From: VRUE01 sp963716735
GTDB taxonomy: Bacteria; Actinomycetota; Thermoleophilia; Solirubrobacterales; 70-9
Assembly: GCA_963716735.1 (NCBI GenBank)
Contig: OY970321.1
Coordinates: 1,674,001-1,738,000 of the forward strand
Direction of reading: 5' to 3'
Length of the DNA stretch: 64,000 nucleotides
Below are positions 37,214-46,155 of the stretch, piece by piece; position 1 is the stretch's first letter, and each line of letters begins with the position of its first letter. The position numbers and the translations under genes were made by a program. Under the pieces are notes generated by a model, which did no database searches, was not told the origin of the DNA, and was given only the letters and a program-made list of their open reading frames with translations.

Positions 37214-37972
37214 CTACGGGTAGACGACCGCTGATTCGACCAGTTCCGTGTCGAAGTCCAGGATCGCCGAGTTGGTTCCCGCGGGCGCGGGAAGACCGTA
37301 CAGGGAGTTGATCAAGCCGTTGATCGAGATCGGGATGTAGCCGGGTAGCGTCAGGACACAGCCATTTGCCCCCGGAGCAGCGAACGAGTTGTCGACGTAC
37401 GTCCCATTTTCGAAGTCGACAACTTCGTTGGGTGTAAACGAGATTTCGCTTTCCGTGCCGGTGATCGGTTTGTTTGGCGGTGGCGGGCTGGTGGTGCCCG
37501 TGATCAGGTCGAGCACGATTGGATTGGCGTTCGAGCCGATGTAGCAGTTGGGGCCGAACACCGGGTTTGTCAGGTGGATCTTGATCGGCAGCGAGAATGT
37601 TTCGGGCCACGGTGCACCGGGCGTCCCGGCGAGCTCGATGTCGACGACGAGGCCGCCTGGAACGCTCTGGGGCACCGGCGGCATGCCGCCGGATGCGTTG
37701 AAGACGACGTTGCCGCCAGGCGTTGTCCCGCCGCTGTATGTGATCGGGTTGCCGATCGGGATTCCGATGTTCCCCACCTGGAGTTCGCCGCTTGTGAAGA
37801 CCGTGTGGAAGCAGAGTTCAGTCGTAGCCTGCGCCGGGTTCGGGCAGCCGGCAAACTGACCGTAGCCCGGCGCCGGGGTCGTTGTCGCCCCAGCGGTGGC
37901 CGGAGCCAGGGCGGTTATCGCGACGAGCGCGGCCAGGGCGACGAGCAGCTTGCGGGTGTGCTTGAGAGCCAT
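37214..37972 (-). CDS. Secreted protein, copy B of a tandem pair
   Basis: 252 residues from ATG 37972. Signal peptide KHTRKLLVALAALVAITALA, then the same architecture as its downstream paralogue: GYGQFAGCPNPAQ, FGPNCYIGSNANPIVLDLI, NSFAAPGANGCVL and the terminal DTELVESAVVYP. Around the ITGTTSPPPP segment the two genes are nearly identical at DNA level, which points to recent duplication or gene conversion. Role unknown; likely envelope-associated or extracellular. Confidence 0.8.
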   Translation of the reverse strand: MALKHTRKLLVALAALVAITALAPATAGATTTPAPGYGQFAGCPNPAQATTELCFHTVFTSGELQVGNIGIPIGNPITYSGGTTPGGNVVFNASGGMPPVPQSVPGGLVVDIELAGTPGAPWPETFSLPIKIHLTNPVFGPNCYIGSNANPIVLDLITGTTSPPPPNKPITGTESEISFTPNEVVDFENGTYVDNSFAAPGANGCVLTLPGYIPISINGLINSLYGLPAPAGTNSAILDFDTELVESAVVYP

Positions 37973-38043
37973 CTCGAACACATTAGATCAAAAATTCTTA
38001 GTAATCGCGCTCTGGTGCGAGGCACCGGAAGCGCGCCATGGAC

Positions 38044-38901
38044 CTAATCGTCGAAGTCGAAGTCCTTCGGCGGCTTCTGCTCGAACCAGAGCTGGTCGTC
38101 CTCAGGGGCCTCCTCGAGGAAGTCCGGGGTCTCCTCGAGGACGTCCTCGTCGGGGGCCGCCGCGGGCTTCTCCTCGACCTCCGGCTCGGGCGTTGGCTCG
38201 GGCTCGAAGACGGCAGCCTCCTCCTCGTCCTCGACCGGCGCCTCCAGCGCCTGGTCGAGCTCGTCGGAGAGGCGCTTCTCGTCCCAGAAGTCGTCGTCCT
38301 CGTCCTCCACGAACCTGGGCTTGGGGGCGTCCTCGTCGAGGGCAGCGAGAGGGTCGACCGGAGCCAGGCGGGGCTCTTCCATCTCCTCTTCGACCAGATC
38401 CTCCTCGGAGGGCGCCTCGGCCTGTGTGGAGGAGAGCTCCTCCTCGATGTCGTACATCTCGGTCGGCTGCTCGGCGATCGCCTCCCGCTCCTCGGTGGTG
38501 GGGCCGGTGGAGATCTCGGGCTCGGGCGGCTCGACCACGGCCTCGTGTTCCATCGCCGGCGACTCCTCCTCGGCCGGCTCCTCGGGCTCAGGGGCGGGCG
38601 CTCTCTCCTCGAGCTCGGCGGGCGCCTCCTGCAGGTCGGCGATCTCTGCCCTCGGCGAGGGACGGCCGCCTGCCTCCTGATCCTCCGCCGGCTGATCCGC
38701 GTCCGCCGACGCGGCCTCCGGGGGCTGCTCCATGAATTCAGTGGGGGCCTCGGCAAGCGGGTCGGGCGCCGACGCGTCGGCCCCAGGCCGCTCCGCAGCA
38801 CCGAACGCCTCGTCCTCGAGCTGCTTCAACTCGGAGTCATCGGCGCCGTGCTGGCGCTTCAGCTCCAGGTGCTCTTTGATCGCGTCGTCGAGAATGCCCA
38901 T
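38044..38901 (-). CDS. Highly acidic low-complexity protein with conserved ends
   Basis: 285 residues. The N-terminus MGILDDAIKEHLELKRQHGA, followed by DDSELKQLEDEAFG, is a well-formed amphipathic helix. The middle ~200 residues are Glu/Pro/Ala/Asp-rich and probably disordered. The C-terminus (PEDDQLWFEQKPPKDFDFDD) looks conserved and aromatic. No membrane segment or enzyme motif. Structured ends joined by an acidic disordered chain suggest a scaffold or tether, but this is only inference. Confidence 0.75.
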   Translation of the reverse strand: MGILDDAIKEHLELKRQHGADDSELKQLEDEAFGAAERPGADASAPDPLAEAPTEFMEQPPEAASADADQPAEDQEAGGRPSPRAEIADLQEAPAELEERAPAPEPEEPAEEESPAMEHEAVVEPPEPEISTGPTTEEREAIAEQPTEMYDIEEELSSTQAEAPSEEDLVEEEMEEPRLAPVDPLAALDEDAPKPRFVEDEDDDFWDEKRLSDELDQALEAPVEDEEEAAVFEPEPTPEPEVEEKPAAAPDEDVLEETPDFLEEAPEDDQLWFEQKPPKDFDFDD

Positions 38902-38985
38902 TGAAGATCCTGGGGGAACCTAAAGACTATGCGGTTATTCTTGTGCTTGCGAGGCCTTTGGGATGATCCTCCCAGCCAAGCACGA

Positions 38986-39058
38986 GGGGCTATAGCTCAG
39001 CTGGCAGAGCGCCTGGATCGCACCCAGGAGGTCGGCGGTTCGAATCCGCCTAGCTCCA
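38986..39058 (+). tRNA. tRNA-Ala(CGC); island integration site
   Basis: 73 nt. Acceptor GGGGCTA/TAGCTCC with G3-T70; anticodon stem CCTGG/CCAGG around ATCGCAC (anticodon CGC); T-arm GGCGGTTCGAATCCGCC. CCA not encoded. Its last 45 bp recur exactly at 53562-53606. Confidence 0.96.
39014..39058 (+). repeat. attL: 45-bp direct repeat (tRNA-Ala 3' half)
   Basis: TGGATCGCACCCAGGAGGTC through GCCTAGCTCCA is identical to 53562-53606. It spans the anticodon loop to the discriminator base, the usual crossover segment for tRNA-targeting tyrosine integrases. Confidence 0.88.
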
Positions 39059-39131
39059 TCAGCAGAACCCCCCGCACGTCGGGGTGTTCACTTTTCCGGG
39101 GACGCTCCAACCGCCCCCTAAAAGGCGCTCC

Positions 39132-39155
39132 ATTTCAGCCACTAGTGGCTGAAAT
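39132..39155. repeat. Perfect 24-bp palindrome 74 bp inside attL
   Basis: ATTTCAGCCACT followed directly by its reverse complement. It lies in the gene-free strip 39059-39387 just inside the left end. Possible recombinase or regulator binding site. Confidence 0.75.
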
Positions 39156-39170
39156 CGCGTAGATGCGCGG

Positions 39171-39200
39171 GGATTAGCGGCGATTACGGGTTATTCCGCC
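39171..39200. repeat. 10-bp-spaced repeats near attL
   Basis: GGATTAGCGG CGATTACGGG TTATTCCGCC: three 10-bp steps. Read in reverse complement (AATCGCCGCTAATCC) they resemble the right-end repeats (TATCGCCGCATATCC). Confidence 0.5.
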
Positions 39201-39242
39201 TGGCTTCTCAGGGGCGATGAAGCTACGTTCGCCAGCGCCAAG

Positions 39243-39275
39243 ACATAAGTGGCCCCGGCGGCGCGCAAACGCCCC
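39243..39275 (+). repeat. 33-bp repeat near attL (second copy 53688-53720)
   Basis: ACATAAGTGGCCCC and the following 19 nt match the copy beyond attR at 30 of 33 positions. Confidence 0.75.
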
Positions 39276-39387
39276 GAGGCCTGGCACCGAAGCCTGTGAC
39301 TTCGATGCACCCGAAACGGTACTGCCGTTTGCCCCCACCGGGGTGGCATCCAGTCCGGCTTCGGTGCCCTACCGAGAGGAGGGCTCC

Positions 39388-39787
39388 GTGCCCGGCACCA
39401 CGATCAAGATCAACCGCGAGCAGCGCATCGGCCTCTACGAGGTCGTCCGCAATCACATCGGCTCCGTAGGCGACCTCTGGGACGCTGGAGCGCAGCAAGG
39501 ACTTCGCTACCGCCGAGCGGCTCGGCCTTGAGTTCCGCGAAGACTTCGATCTGCTGGACGACATCGGCTGGGGGGACAGCGACGACCGCACCGAGTTCGA
39601 GCTGAAGATGCCGTCGCACGACCTGATGGAAGTGCTGCAGCGCCTGCGCGGCGAAGCGGGGCAGGTGCTGGCCGACCCCGAGGAAAGCATCGATGACGCC
39701 GAAACGGCTCTGAACTTCCGGCGCGGCTACGAGACCTGCGAGCAGGTGCTGGCCGCGCTCGACCCGAAGGCAGGCGAGCGAGCGTGA
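39388..39787 (+). pseudogene. Frameshifted small island gene
   Basis: GTG 39388, after AGGAGGG, opens a frame reading TTIKINREQRIGLYEVVRNHIGSVGDLWDA, which then continues in another frame as LERSKDFATAERLGLEFREDFDLLDDIGWGDSD... to a TGA at 39785. The two pieces form one plausible ~130-residue helical protein if the frame is shifted around 39485. A second gene start (GTG 39784, MTGAFVIGRKERDTLHW) overlaps the end and is itself cut off by the unrelated usp gene. Family unknown. Confidence 0.65.
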
Positions 39788-39854
39788 CCGGCGCCTTCGT
39801 TATCGGCCGGAAGGAGCGCGACACGCTCCATTGGCGCACCAGCGAGCCAGAGAC

Positions 39855-40424
39855 TCAAATCGCACGGCTTCCGTTCGCAGTGACAAAGCGCCTGTCCTCT
39901 GGACTCGGCCGCAGGATCAGCACCTCCGCCGGAGCTTTCTCCAATAGCCAGACGAGATCGTCGCCCGAGAAGCCGGCGCCGGCCTCGGCCGTAGCCGGCA
40001 CGACGACGCGATCGAAGCTCTCGCGCGAGAGCAGCCGCTCCAGGGCATGGCGATAGGAGCGCCCCCGCTCGATGCGGGCGTCCACCGAGACGTCCTGGGA
40101 GGCGGCGCGCTGCTCGATTGCCTCCAGCATCGGCATCGCCTTCGCCGCCTCGGCCGGGATCGCGCAATCGAGCGGCAGCCGCTTCGGCACCGCTGCCAGG
40201 TAGGCCGGCATCAGCGTCGCCTCCTCTGCTCGCGCCAGGCGCAGCGCCGCGTCGAGCGCACGCCGCGAGATCTCCGTGCCGGTGAAGGGAAGGAGGATCT
40301 GATGGATCGTCTGCGGCCGCTCGGAGCGGCGGCCGCGAAGCCGCGAGCGGGCGATCAGGTAGCCGCCGATCAGGCCGGCGACGAGCGCGACGGCGATCAG
40401 AAGGTGCTCGATCGTCACCGGCAC
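39855..40424 (-). CDS. Membrane-anchored universal stress protein-like protein
   Basis: 189 residues from GTG 40424, overlapping the kdpD-N stop. An N-terminal membrane segment (HLLIAVALVAGLIGGYLIA) is followed by a UspA fold: QILLPFTGTEISRRALDAALRLA, then SFDRVVVPATAEAGAGFSGDDLVWLLEKAPAEVLILRP. USP domains also occur inside KdpD, so this may be a separate part of the same K+/ATP sensing unit. It is the last gene of the kdp operon. Confidence 0.8.
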   Translation of the reverse strand: MPVTIEHLLIAVALVAGLIGGYLIARSRLRGRRSERPQTIHQILLPFTGTEISRRALDAALRLARAEEATLMPAYLAAVPKRLPLDCAIPAEAAKAMPMLEAIEQRAASQDVSVDARIERGRSYRHALERLLSRESFDRVVVPATAEAGAGFSGDDLVWLLEKAPAEVLILRPSPEDRRFVTANGSRAI

Positions 40425-41533
40425 TACTCCTCCTTGCCCTCACGGCGCGCCACGATCCGCACATCGACCCCTGCCGGGGTCGCTCGCATCAGTCGCTGCG
40501 GCAATGGCTCCCGCAGCCTCGCCAGGCCGCGCGGCGATTCCGACTCCCCGACCATGATGTAGGTGGTGCCGCGCTCGCGGGCCACCCGCGCGGCGCCATC
40601 GACAAGGTTGTCGCTCTCCTCGATCAGGAAGGCGGCGCCGAGGACCGAGGCGAGGTGCCGCAGCGCCGTCACCTGGCGCTCGACCTCCCCCTCGATCGGC
40701 TGGCCCGGCGGCTTCACCCACAGCAAGTCGAGCGGCGCGCCGAGCCTCTGCGACGAGCGCCAGGCTCGCCGCACCAGTCGCTGCGAGCTGGGTTGGGGGC
40801 GGACCAGCGCCAGGAGCCGCTCGCCCACCGCTTTCGGCACCTCGGCGGCGACACGCTCGGTGCGGGTGCCGAGCGGCGCCTCGACCACCAGCCGCTTCGC
40901 CTCGACCTCCTGGGCGACCTGGCGCAGGGCGACCTCGCGCAAGGCCAGCAGGTTCTCGACGGTGAAGAAGTTGCCGAGCGCCGCCTCGATGTTCTCGCCC
41001 GGATAGACCTTGCCCGCCCGAAGGCGCTCGATCAGCGCCTCGGGAGTGAGGTCGATCAGCACCACCTCGTCGGCCTCGCCGAGCACAGCGTCGGGAATCG
41101 TCTCCCGCACCCGCGTCCCGGTCAGCTCGGTCACCTGATCGTTCAGCGACTCCAGGTGCTGGACGTTGACGGTGGAGAAGACGTCGGTGCCGGCGGCGAG
41201 GACGTCGCGCACGTCTTCGTAGCGCTTCTCGTGCTCGGCGCCGGGCGCGTTGGTGTGGGCCAGCTCGTCGATCAGCGCCAGCTCGGGCGCGCGAGCCAGC
41301 AGCGCCGGCAGATCCATCTCCTCGAGGTCGGTGCCGCGGTAGGTGAGGCGACGGCGCGGAATCGCTTCCAGCCCCTCGGCCAGCGCCGAGGTCTCCGGGC
41401 GCTTGTGGGGCTCCATGTAGCCGATCGCTACGTCCCGGCCGGCCTCCTGCTCGGCGTGGCCCTCCTGGAGCATCCGGTAGGTCTTGCCGACCCCGGCCGC
41501 CATGCCGATGAAGACCTTGAGGCGGCCAGCCAT
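40424..41533 (-). CDS. kdpD: KdpD N-terminal sensor half, without kinase
   Basis: 369 residues from ATG 41533 (TTG 41548 possible). RLKVFIGMAAGVGKTYRMLQEGHAE is the KdpD N-domain with Walker A, and ALIDELAHTNAPG its Walker B. Then DVFSTVNVQHLESLNDQV and a USP-like region (SSQRLVRRAWRSSQRLGAPLDLLWV). The protein stops before the DUF4118 membrane region; the histidine-kinase half is encoded separately at 47415-48563. It is translated just after kdpB, 4 bp away. Confidence 0.93.
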   Translation of the reverse strand: MAGRLKVFIGMAAGVGKTYRMLQEGHAEQEAGRDVAIGYMEPHKRPETSALAEGLEAIPRRRLTYRGTDLEEMDLPALLARAPELALIDELAHTNAPGAEHEKRYEDVRDVLAAGTDVFSTVNVQHLESLNDQVTELTGTRVRETIPDAVLGEADEVVLIDLTPEALIERLRAGKVYPGENIEAALGNFFTVENLLALREVALRQVAQEVEAKRLVVEAPLGTRTERVAAEVPKAVGERLLALVRPQPSSQRLVRRAWRSSQRLGAPLDLLWVKPPGQPIEGEVERQVTALRHLASVLGAAFLIEESDNLVDGAARVARERGTTYIMVGESESPRGLARLREPLPQRLMRATPAGVDVRIVARREGKEE

Positions 41534-41537
41534 CGGC

Positions 41538-43613
41538 TCATGCTCCAAGCAGGTTGTGGATCACCAGGTCTAGGAGCTTGATCCCGATGAAGGGGACGAT
41601 CAAGCCGCCGAGGCCGAAGATCAGCATGTTCCGGCGCAGCAGCGCCGTGGCGCCGATCGGCCGGTAGCGGACTCCGCGCAGGGCGAGCGGCACCAGCAGC
41701 GGGATCACCAGCGCGTTGAAGACGATCGCCGAGAGGATCGCCGAGGTCGGCGTCCCCAGCTCCATGATGTTCAGGGCGTCGAGCGGTCCGCGCTCACCCG
41801 GGTTGACGGCATAGGTGAAGGCGAAGATCGCCGGCAGGATCGCGAAGTACTTGGCGACGTCGTTGGCGATCGAGAAGGTGGTCAGCGCCCCGCGCGTGAT
41901 GAGGAGCTGCTTGCCAATCTCCACGACCTCGATCAGCTTCGTGGGGTTGGAGTCGAGGTCGACCATGTTGCCCGCCTCGCGCGCCGCCTGGGTGCCGGTG
42001 TTCATCGCCACTCCGACGTCGGACTGCGCCAGGGCCGGGGCGTCGTTGGTGCCGTCGCCGGCCATCGCCACCATCCGGCCTTCCTCCTGATGCCCCCGGA
42101 TCAGCTCCAGCTTCTGCTCGGGGGTCGCTTCGGGCAGGAAGTCATCGACACCAGCCTCCTCGGCGATCTTCGCCGCGGTGAGGCGGTTGTCGCCCGTGAC
42201 CATGACCGTGCTGATCCCCATCCGCCGCAATTCATCGAAGCGGGCACGCATCCCCTCCTTGACGATGTCCTTCAGGTAGACGACGCCGAGGACGTGGTTG
42301 TCGCGGCAGACCGCCAGCGGCGTGCCGCCCTCGCGGCCGATCAGGTCGAGCTGCTCTTGCAACTCGGCGGGAGGCCGCCCGCCCTGCTCGGTGACGTAGC
42401 GGACGATCGCGTCGCCCGCGCCCTTGCGGTACTGGTTGCCGTTGACGTCGACCCCGCTCATCCGGGTTTCGGCGGAGAAGGGAACGAAGTGCGCCTCGTG
42501 AGATTCCAACTGGCGCTCGCGGATCCCGAACTCCTTGGCGAGGACGACGATCGAGCGACCCTCGGGCGTCTCGTCGGCAAGCGAGGAGAGCTGCGCCGCT
42601 TCCGCCAGCTCTGACTCCTCGATCCCCGGCATCGGGATGAACTGCGTCGCCTCGCGGTTGCCGAGCGTGATCGTGCCGGTCTTGTCGAGCAGCAGCACGT
42701 CGACGTCGCCGCTCGCCTCGACCGCGCGGCCGGAGAGAGCGAGGACGTTGTGGCGGACGAGGCGATCCATGCCGGCGATGCCGATCGCCGAGAGCAGGGC
42801 GCCGATCGTGGTCGGGATCAGCGCGACCAGCAGCGCGATCAGGGTAACGACGGATGCGTCGGTGCCCGAGAACTCGGCGAAGGGCCGCAGCGCGACGACG
42901 ACGACGAGGAAGACCAGCGTGAGCCCGGCGAGCAGGATGTTGAGAGCGATCTCGTTCGGCGTCTTGCGCCGCTCGGCTCCCTCGACCAGGGCGATCATCC
43001 GGTCGAGGAAGCTCTGCCCCGGCTCCTGGGTGATCTCCACGACGATCCGGTCGGAGAGGACGCGGGTGCCGCCAGTGACGGCGCTGCGGTCGCCGCCGGA
43101 CTCGCGCACCACCGGCGCCGACTCGCCGGTGATCGCCGACTCATCGACCGAGGCGATGCCCTCGATCACGGTGCCGTCGCCGGGAATCGTCTCCCCCGCC
43201 TCGACCACGACCACGTCGCCGCGGTGAAGCTCCGATGCCGGCTTCTCGCCGCCGTCGCGCAGGCGGGCGACGGTCTCGGTGCGCATCGAGCGCAGCGCGT
43301 CGGCCTGCGCCTTGCCCCGTCCCTCGGCGATCGCCTCGGCGAAGTTGGCGAAGGCGACGGTGAGCCAGAGCCACACGCCGATCGAGAAGGCGAACCAGAC
43401 GGGCTCATCGCCACCGCCGAGGGGAGGCCCGCCGAAGACCTGGATCAGCCAACCCCCGGTGACGATCAGCGCGCCTAGCTCGACCACGAACATCACCGGG
43501 TTGCGGACCTGGTGGCGAGGGTCGAGCTTGCGCAGCGAGTCGAGCAGGGCGCGCGCGATGATCGCCCGGTCGACCAGCGAGCGCGGCTCGTTGCGAAGCG
43601 TCTCGTCGGTCAT
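41538..43613 (-). CDS. kdpB: K+-transporting P-type ATPase subunit B
   Basis: 691 residues, full length. Phosphorylation motif LLLDKTGTITLGNREA, actuator motif SAITGESAPV, nucleotide-domain KGAGDAIV and hinge MVAMAGDGTNDAPALAQSDVGVAM. It hydrolyses ATP to drive K+ uptake through KdpA. ATGA overlap with kdpC. Confidence 0.98.
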   Translation of the reverse strand: MTDETLRNEPRSLVDRAIIARALLDSLRKLDPRHQVRNPVMFVVELGALIVTGGWLIQVFGGPPLGGGDEPVWFAFSIGVWLWLTVAFANFAEAIAEGRGKAQADALRSMRTETVARLRDGGEKPASELHRGDVVVVEAGETIPGDGTVIEGIASVDESAITGESAPVVRESGGDRSAVTGGTRVLSDRIVVEITQEPGQSFLDRMIALVEGAERRKTPNEIALNILLAGLTLVFLVVVVALRPFAEFSGTDASVVTLIALLVALIPTTIGALLSAIGIAGMDRLVRHNVLALSGRAVEASGDVDVLLLDKTGTITLGNREATQFIPMPGIEESELAEAAQLSSLADETPEGRSIVVLAKEFGIRERQLESHEAHFVPFSAETRMSGVDVNGNQYRKGAGDAIVRYVTEQGGRPPAELQEQLDLIGREGGTPLAVCRDNHVLGVVYLKDIVKEGMRARFDELRRMGISTVMVTGDNRLTAAKIAEEAGVDDFLPEATPEQKLELIRGHQEEGRMVAMAGDGTNDAPALAQSDVGVAMNTGTQAAREAGNMVDLDSNPTKLIEVVEIGKQLLITRGALTTFSIANDVAKYFAILPAIFAFTYAVNPGERGPLDALNIMELGTPTSAILSAIVFNALVIPLLVPLALRGVRYRPIGATALLRRNMLIFGLGGLIVPFIGIKLLDLVIHNLLGA

Positions 43614-44206
43614 CGGGCGGCCTCCCGGTCGAGGGCGAGGTTGAGCTGCAGGACGTTCACGCCCGGCTCGCCGAAGAGAGCGAGGAAGCGGCCATCGGTG
43701 TGCTCAGAGACGAGGTCGAGGACCCGGTCAAGGGGCAGGCCGCGGACCGCGGCGACGCGGCGTGCCTGGATGCGGGCGTTGGCCTCGGAGATATGCGGGT
43801 CCACACCCGAGGCCGAGGTCGTCACCGCGTCGACCGGCACGTCGGCGGTAGCGAGGCCGGGGTCGTAGGGGCGCTCGCGCTTCAGGTAGGCGGTCAGCTG
43901 CTCGGCGAAGAAGTCGGAGAGTTCGCGGCTGTTGGGCCCGAGGTTGTTGAAGAAGGTGACGTCGCCGCTGTATTCGGTGGCCGATGGGCGGCTCTGGAAG
44001 AAACGCGGCAGGCCCTTGAAGTCCTGGCCGATCAATTCCGACCCGACAACTTTGCCGCCGACCTCGACCTTGCTGCCGTTGGAGGCGCCGGGGAAGACCA
44101 GCTGCGCCACGCCGGTCGTCACCAGCGGATAGGCGACGCCGAGCACGAGCGTCAGGAAGACGATTGCGATCGTCGCGGTGGCCAGGTCTTTGCGCAGTCC
44201 GTTCAT
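43610..44206 (-). CDS. kdpC: K+-transporting ATPase subunit C
   Basis: 198 residues. One N-terminal membrane segment (TATIAIVFLTLVLGVAYPLVTTGVAQ), then QDFKGLPRFFQSRPSATEYSGD and VTTSASGVDPHISEANARIQARRVAAVRG, the KdpC signatures. It stabilises the KdpAB complex. One base separates it from kdpA. Confidence 0.97.
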   Translation of the reverse strand: MNGLRKDLATATIAIVFLTLVLGVAYPLVTTGVAQLVFPGASNGSKVEVGGKVVGSELIGQDFKGLPRFFQSRPSATEYSGDVTFFNNLGPNSRELSDFFAEQLTAYLKRERPYDPGLATADVPVDAVTTSASGVDPHISEANARIQARRVAAVRGLPLDRVLDLVSEHTDGRFLALFGEPGVNVLQLNLALDREAAR

Positions 44207-44207
44207 C

Positions 44208-45962
44208 TCAGAAGAGCTGGTCGGTCAGTCCCTGCACGACCGGGCCGAGCAGGAAGGCGGGGAAGAAGGTGAGCGCGGCGACGATCACCACGACGCCGAT
44301 CAGCAGCACGACGAAGGTGGGCGAGTCGGCACGGAAGGTGCCGGCGCCCGCCGGGGCGACTCGCTTCCCGGCCAGCGACCCGGCCACTGCGAGCGCCGCG
44401 ATCATCGGCAGGAAGCGGGCGAGCAACATCACCACGCCGCCGAGCAGGTTGGCGAAGCTGAACGTTTCGGCGCCGGCGTTGCCCGGCGCGTTGGGCTGAA
44501 CGAAGCCGGTGTAGCCGGCGAAGGCCGAGCCGTTGTTGTTTGCCTGCGACATATAGGCGTAAAGCGACTCCGAGAAGCCCTGCGGGCCGTGGTTGTAGAT
44601 CGACTGCGTGCCGTCTGGGCTCGCCACCGCCAAGGCCGTCGCGAACAAGACCAGCAGGGGCGTCACCAGCACGCCGACCAGGACTAGCTTCACCTCCCGC
44701 GACTCGATCTTCTTGCCGAGGAACTCCGGCGTGCGGCCGACCATCAGCCCGGCGATGAACACGGTGAGCAGGACGAACAGCAGCATGTAATAAAGGCCCG
44801 AGCCGACCCCGCCGAAGACCACCTCGCCGGTCCCCATGTTCGCCAGCGGCACCAGCCCGCCGATCCCGGTCAGCGAGTCGAGCGAGGCGTTGACCGCACC
44901 GCAGGAAGTCACGGTCGTCACCGCCGTCCACAGCGAGGACTCGGCGATGCCGAAGCGCTGCTCCTTGCCCTCCATGTTGCCGCCGGTCGAGCCGTCGAAG
45001 GCGGAGGTGGGGACGCCCGCGTGGTGCTGGGCCGGGCTGCCGTGCTGCTCGGCGGCGTAGACGACGGCGACCGCGACGACGAACATCGCCATCATCGCCG
45101 CGTAGAGCGCCCAGCCCTGGCGGCGGTTGCCGACCATGCGGCCGAAGGTGTAGGTGAGGCTGGCCGGGACGATCAGGATCAACAGCAGCTCGACCATGTT
45201 GGTGAGGCCGCCCGGATTCTCGAACGGAATCGCGCTGTTGACGTTGAAGAAGCCGCCGCCGTTGGTGCCGAGCTCCTTGATCGCCTCCTGCGAGGCGACC
45301 GGGCCGAGCCCCAGCGTCTGAGTACCGCCAGCGATGGTGTGGAAGGTCTGCGAGCCGTCGAGGGTCTGGATCACGCCCTGGGAGACGAGGATGAGCGCCG
45401 CCACGAAGGAGATCGGCAGCAGCACGCAGAGGTTGATCCGAACGAGGTCACTCCAGAAGTTGCCGAGCGCCGCCCCTGAGCGGGCGGCGAAGCCGCGGAT
45501 CACGGCGGCCAGCACAGCGATCCCGACCGCGGCGGAGACGAAGTTCTGCACCGTCAGCCCGACCATCTGGACGAAGTAGGAGAGGGTCGTCTCGCCGCCG
45601 TAGTACTGCCAGTTGGTGTTGGTGACGAAGGAGGAGGCAGTGTTGAAGCTGAGGTTCCAGGGGCCGGAGCCGAAGCCCTCCGGGTTGAGCGGCTGGATGC
45701 TCTGGGTGCGAAGGATCAGGTAGAGGGCGAGCCAGGAGAGCAGGCTGAAGACGACGATGGAGCGCGCGTATGCCTTCCAGTCCTGGCCCTCCTCGGGGCG
45801 CACCCGCATCACCCGGTAGGCGAGGCGCTCGACCGGCCCGACGACCGGCGAGAGGAAGACCCGTTCGCCGCGAAAGACGCGGGCGAGGTAGGTGCCGACC
45901 AGCGGCACGAGCGCGGTGAGGACGAGGAGGAAGACGACGATCTGCACCCAGCCCTGTGCCAT
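44208..45962 (-). CDS. kdpA: K+-transporting ATPase subunit A
   Basis: 584 residues with about ten membrane segments. Selectivity-filter-like repeats such as ASSFVTNTNWQYYGGE, LGTNGGGFFNVNSAIPFENP and VTSCGAVNASLDSLTGIGG identify the K+-channel-like subunit. TGATG overlap with kdpF. Confidence 0.98.
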   Translation of the reverse strand: MAQGWVQIVVFLLVLTALVPLVGTYLARVFRGERVFLSPVVGPVERLAYRVMRVRPEEGQDWKAYARSIVVFSLLSWLALYLILRTQSIQPLNPEGFGSGPWNLSFNTASSFVTNTNWQYYGGETTLSYFVQMVGLTVQNFVSAAVGIAVLAAVIRGFAARSGAALGNFWSDLVRINLCVLLPISFVAALILVSQGVIQTLDGSQTFHTIAGGTQTLGLGPVASQEAIKELGTNGGGFFNVNSAIPFENPGGLTNMVELLLILIVPASLTYTFGRMVGNRRQGWALYAAMMAMFVVAVAVVYAAEQHGSPAQHHAGVPTSAFDGSTGGNMEGKEQRFGIAESSLWTAVTTVTSCGAVNASLDSLTGIGGLVPLANMGTGEVVFGGVGSGLYYMLLFVLLTVFIAGLMVGRTPEFLGKKIESREVKLVLVGVLVTPLLVLFATALAVASPDGTQSIYNHGPQGFSESLYAYMSQANNNGSAFAGYTGFVQPNAPGNAGAETFSFANLLGGVVMLLARFLPMIAALAVAGSLAGKRVAPAGAGTFRADSPTFVVLLIGVVVIVAALTFFPAFLLGPVVQGLTDQLF

Positions 45963-46051
45963 CAGAGCTTCTCCCCGCGAAACAGCGCGTAGGCGAGATA
46001 GCCGAAGACCGCCGCCGAGACGATCAACCCGAACAGCTCGGCGGCGCTCAT
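45962..46051 (-). CDS. kdpF: KdpF small membrane subunit
   Basis: 29 residues: MSAAELFGLIVSAAVFGYLA then YALFRGEKL, a single membrane helix with the terminal L-R-x-E-(K/R)-(L/F) typical of KdpF. It stabilises the KdpABC complex. Its TGA overlaps the kdpA ATG. Confidence 0.9.
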   Translation of the reverse strand: MSAAELFGLIVSAAVFGYLAYALFRGEKL

Positions 46052-46128
46052 ACCCGGTCCAGCCCGCCGATCAGCGCGTAGATCAATCCGAAGGCGGCGA
46101 CCGCCAGGGCAATAGAGACGAGATCCAT
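46048..46128 (-). CDS. Small membrane peptide upstream of kdpF
   Basis: 26 residues: MDLVSIALAVAAFGLIYALI then GGLDRV. One hydrophobic helix with a charged tail, stop overlapping the kdpF ATG (ATGA). Small open frames of this form often precede actinobacterial kdpF; function unknown. It is the first gene of the kdp transcript. Confidence 0.65.
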   Translation of the reverse strand: MDLVSIALAVAAFGLIYALIGGLDRV

Positions 46129-46155
46129 ACAGCGATCGTGCGCCTCACCCCGTCA

